From Planctomycetia bacterium (lineage in GTDB: Bacteria; Planctomycetota; MHYJ01; WSZJ01): a DNA stretch of 41,722 bases. The notes beneath the pieces were generated by a model. It had not been told where the DNA came from, did no database searches, and saw only the letters and a list, made by a program, of their open reading frames with translations. The translations under genes and the position numbers were made by a program. Positions 41,169-41,722 of the stretch are shown in pieces. Location of the stretch: the NCBI GenBank assembly GCA_020849035.1, contig JADLHC010000275.1, forward strand, positions 1 to 41,722, written 5' to 3'. How positions within the stretch are numbered: the stretch's first letter is position 1; the number at the start of each line of letters is the position of its first letter.

Positions 41169-41722
41169 TCAGGGTTTGCGGGGGCTGCGGTCACGCGGGC
41201 CGCCGCCTTCGCGTTTCGGGCCGCTCCACGGTCGCCCGCCGCCGCCTTCGCGCCTCGGTCCGTTCCACGGCTTCCCGCCGCCGCCCTCGCGCTTCGGGCC
41301 GCCCCACGGCTTCCCGCCGCCGCCATCGCGCTTCGGGCCGCCCCACGGCTTTCCGCCGCCGCCTTCGCGCTTCGGGCCACCCCACGGCTTTCCGCCGCCG
41401 CCCTCACGCTTCGGGCCGCTCCACGGCTTGCCGCCGCCGCCTTCGCGCTTGGGACCGCTCCACGGCCTGCCTCCGCCGCCCTCAGGCTTAGGGCCGCCCC
41501 ACGGCTTTCCACCGGCGTCGTCGCGACGGGGACGCTCCCAGGGCTTGCCTCCACCTTCGCGACGCGGGCCGCTGAAAGGCCGGCCTCCGCCCTCCCCGCG
41601 ATCACGCTCCCACGGCTTTCCGCCGCCGCCGTCGCGCCGCGGGCCGCTCCACGGCCGGCCGCCGCCCTCGCCCCGGGCGCGCTCCCACGGCGTCCCGCCG
41701 CCCCCCTCGCGCCGCGGGCCGC
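41169..41722 (-). CDS. C-terminal repeat tail of a Gly/Trp/Arg-rich protein, 5' end outside window
   Basis: The minus frame ending at the TGA 41169-41171 is open to the window edge and has no internal start, so it is easily missed. It encodes 183 residues made of about 13 repeats of 12-13 residues with the consensus KPWGGPKREGGGG (variants RPWSGPRRDGGGG, KPWERPRRDDAGG). It ends PRDRSPRKP. Overlapping minus frames read only as Ala/Arg/Ser runs, and this frame alone gives a regular pattern with a conserved Trp. Gly/Arg/aromatic tails of this kind are found on RNA helicases and other RNA-binding proteins, so RNA contact is a reasonable guess. The globular part is beyond the window. Confidence 0.8.
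   Translation of the reverse strand, partial: GPRREGGGGTPWERARGEGGGRPWSGPRRDGGGGKPWERDRGEGGGRPFSGPRREGGGKPWERPRRDDAGGKPWGGPKPEGGGGRPWSGPKREGGGGKPWSGPKREGGGGKPWGGPKREGGGGKPWGGPKRDGGGGKPWGGPKREGGGGKPWNGPRREGGGGRPWSGPKREGGGPRDRSPRKP
41205..41722. repeat. 39-bp tandem repeat array
   Basis: Degenerate 36-39-bp units (about 13) underlie the repeat tail at 41169. The period is a multiple of three, so copy-number changes keep the frame. It continues past the window end. The spacing and coding nature rule out CRISPR. Confidence 0.85.

Noticed and set aside
41033-41605. Ala/Arg/Ser-rich frames across the terminal repeat region on both strands
   Set aside because: They are shadows of the 39-bp repeats; only the frame ending at 41169 gives a regular Trp-containing repeat that stays open to the edge.
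41205-41722. CRISPR array at the window end
   Set aside because: Units are contiguous 39-bp coding repeats without unique spacers.

Overview
This window is GC-rich (roughly 70 percent by eye), densely coding bacterial chromosome. No phage, transposase, CRISPR array, tRNA or rRNA was seen. Several architectures are typical of Planctomycetota or closely related lineages: a WD40 protein with the C-terminal tail common in that group, a soluble zinc-ribbon/Ser-Thr kinase/jelly-roll/TPR protein, a lipoprotein with a GATase-like fold, and degenerate peptidase-MA-like secreted proteins. This assignment is an inference from gene style, not a marker-based placement.

Layout. 1-1.4 kb: end of an ExbD/TolR-like gene and a Phd/VapC-type toxin-antitoxin pair. 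1.4-3.5 kb (minus): Hsp20, a CBS-pair protein and two hypothetical genes, with strong hairpins between them. 3.8-9.8 kb: secreted and GAF proteins, a tiny His-rich lipoprotein, an HMG-CoA-lyase-like enzyme with a coupled 66-residue partner, a degenerate peptidase-like protein, QueD and an MBL-fold hydrolase. 9.9-14.9 kb: a large kinase, a DEDD-type nuclease and a secreted TIM-barrel protein. 15.2-19.05 kb (minus): a thiol-redox operon. 19.2-25.7 kb: M24 peptidase, TPR, HTH and PH-domain genes (plus), then TPR, lipoprotein, EEP-fold and enolase-superfamily genes (minus). 25.9-29.3 kb (minus): CPBP protease, PhoH, CdsA, UppS. 29.4-30.9 kb: WD40. 30.95-33.25 kb: an alkylation-damage group (Ogt, Ada N-terminal half, CDGSH protein, AlkB-like oxygenase). 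33.2-36.9 kb: a second PIN toxin-antitoxin pair, a DUF5071-like gene, purA and carA. 37-41.7 kb: an outer-membrane-like protein, a double-domain M16 lipoprotein, a lone receiver domain and the repeat-rich tail of a Gly/Trp/Arg protein cut by the window end.

The most notable result is the redox operon dsbD - trxA - second thioredoxin - DsbD-alpha/esterase fusion. In both dsbD and the second thioredoxin an in-frame UGA falls exactly at the first cysteine of the catalytic CxxC motif. Each is followed at about +21 to +37 by a hairpin with a GU-containing loop, as expected of a bacterial SECIS element. UGA is an ordinary stop for many other genes here (uppS, carA, queD, cdsA). The two genes are therefore best read as adjacent selenoproteins (UxxC redox centres), each of which a standard gene caller would split in two.

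Two other signals stand out. First, a family of about 115-bp imperfect inverted repeats lies directly against stop codons in two places; the inner core and its mismatches are conserved while the outer stem changes with pairing retained. Second, a 39-bp tandem repeat array encodes a Lys/Arg-Pro-Trp-rich tail that is visible only when the frame is left open at the window edge.
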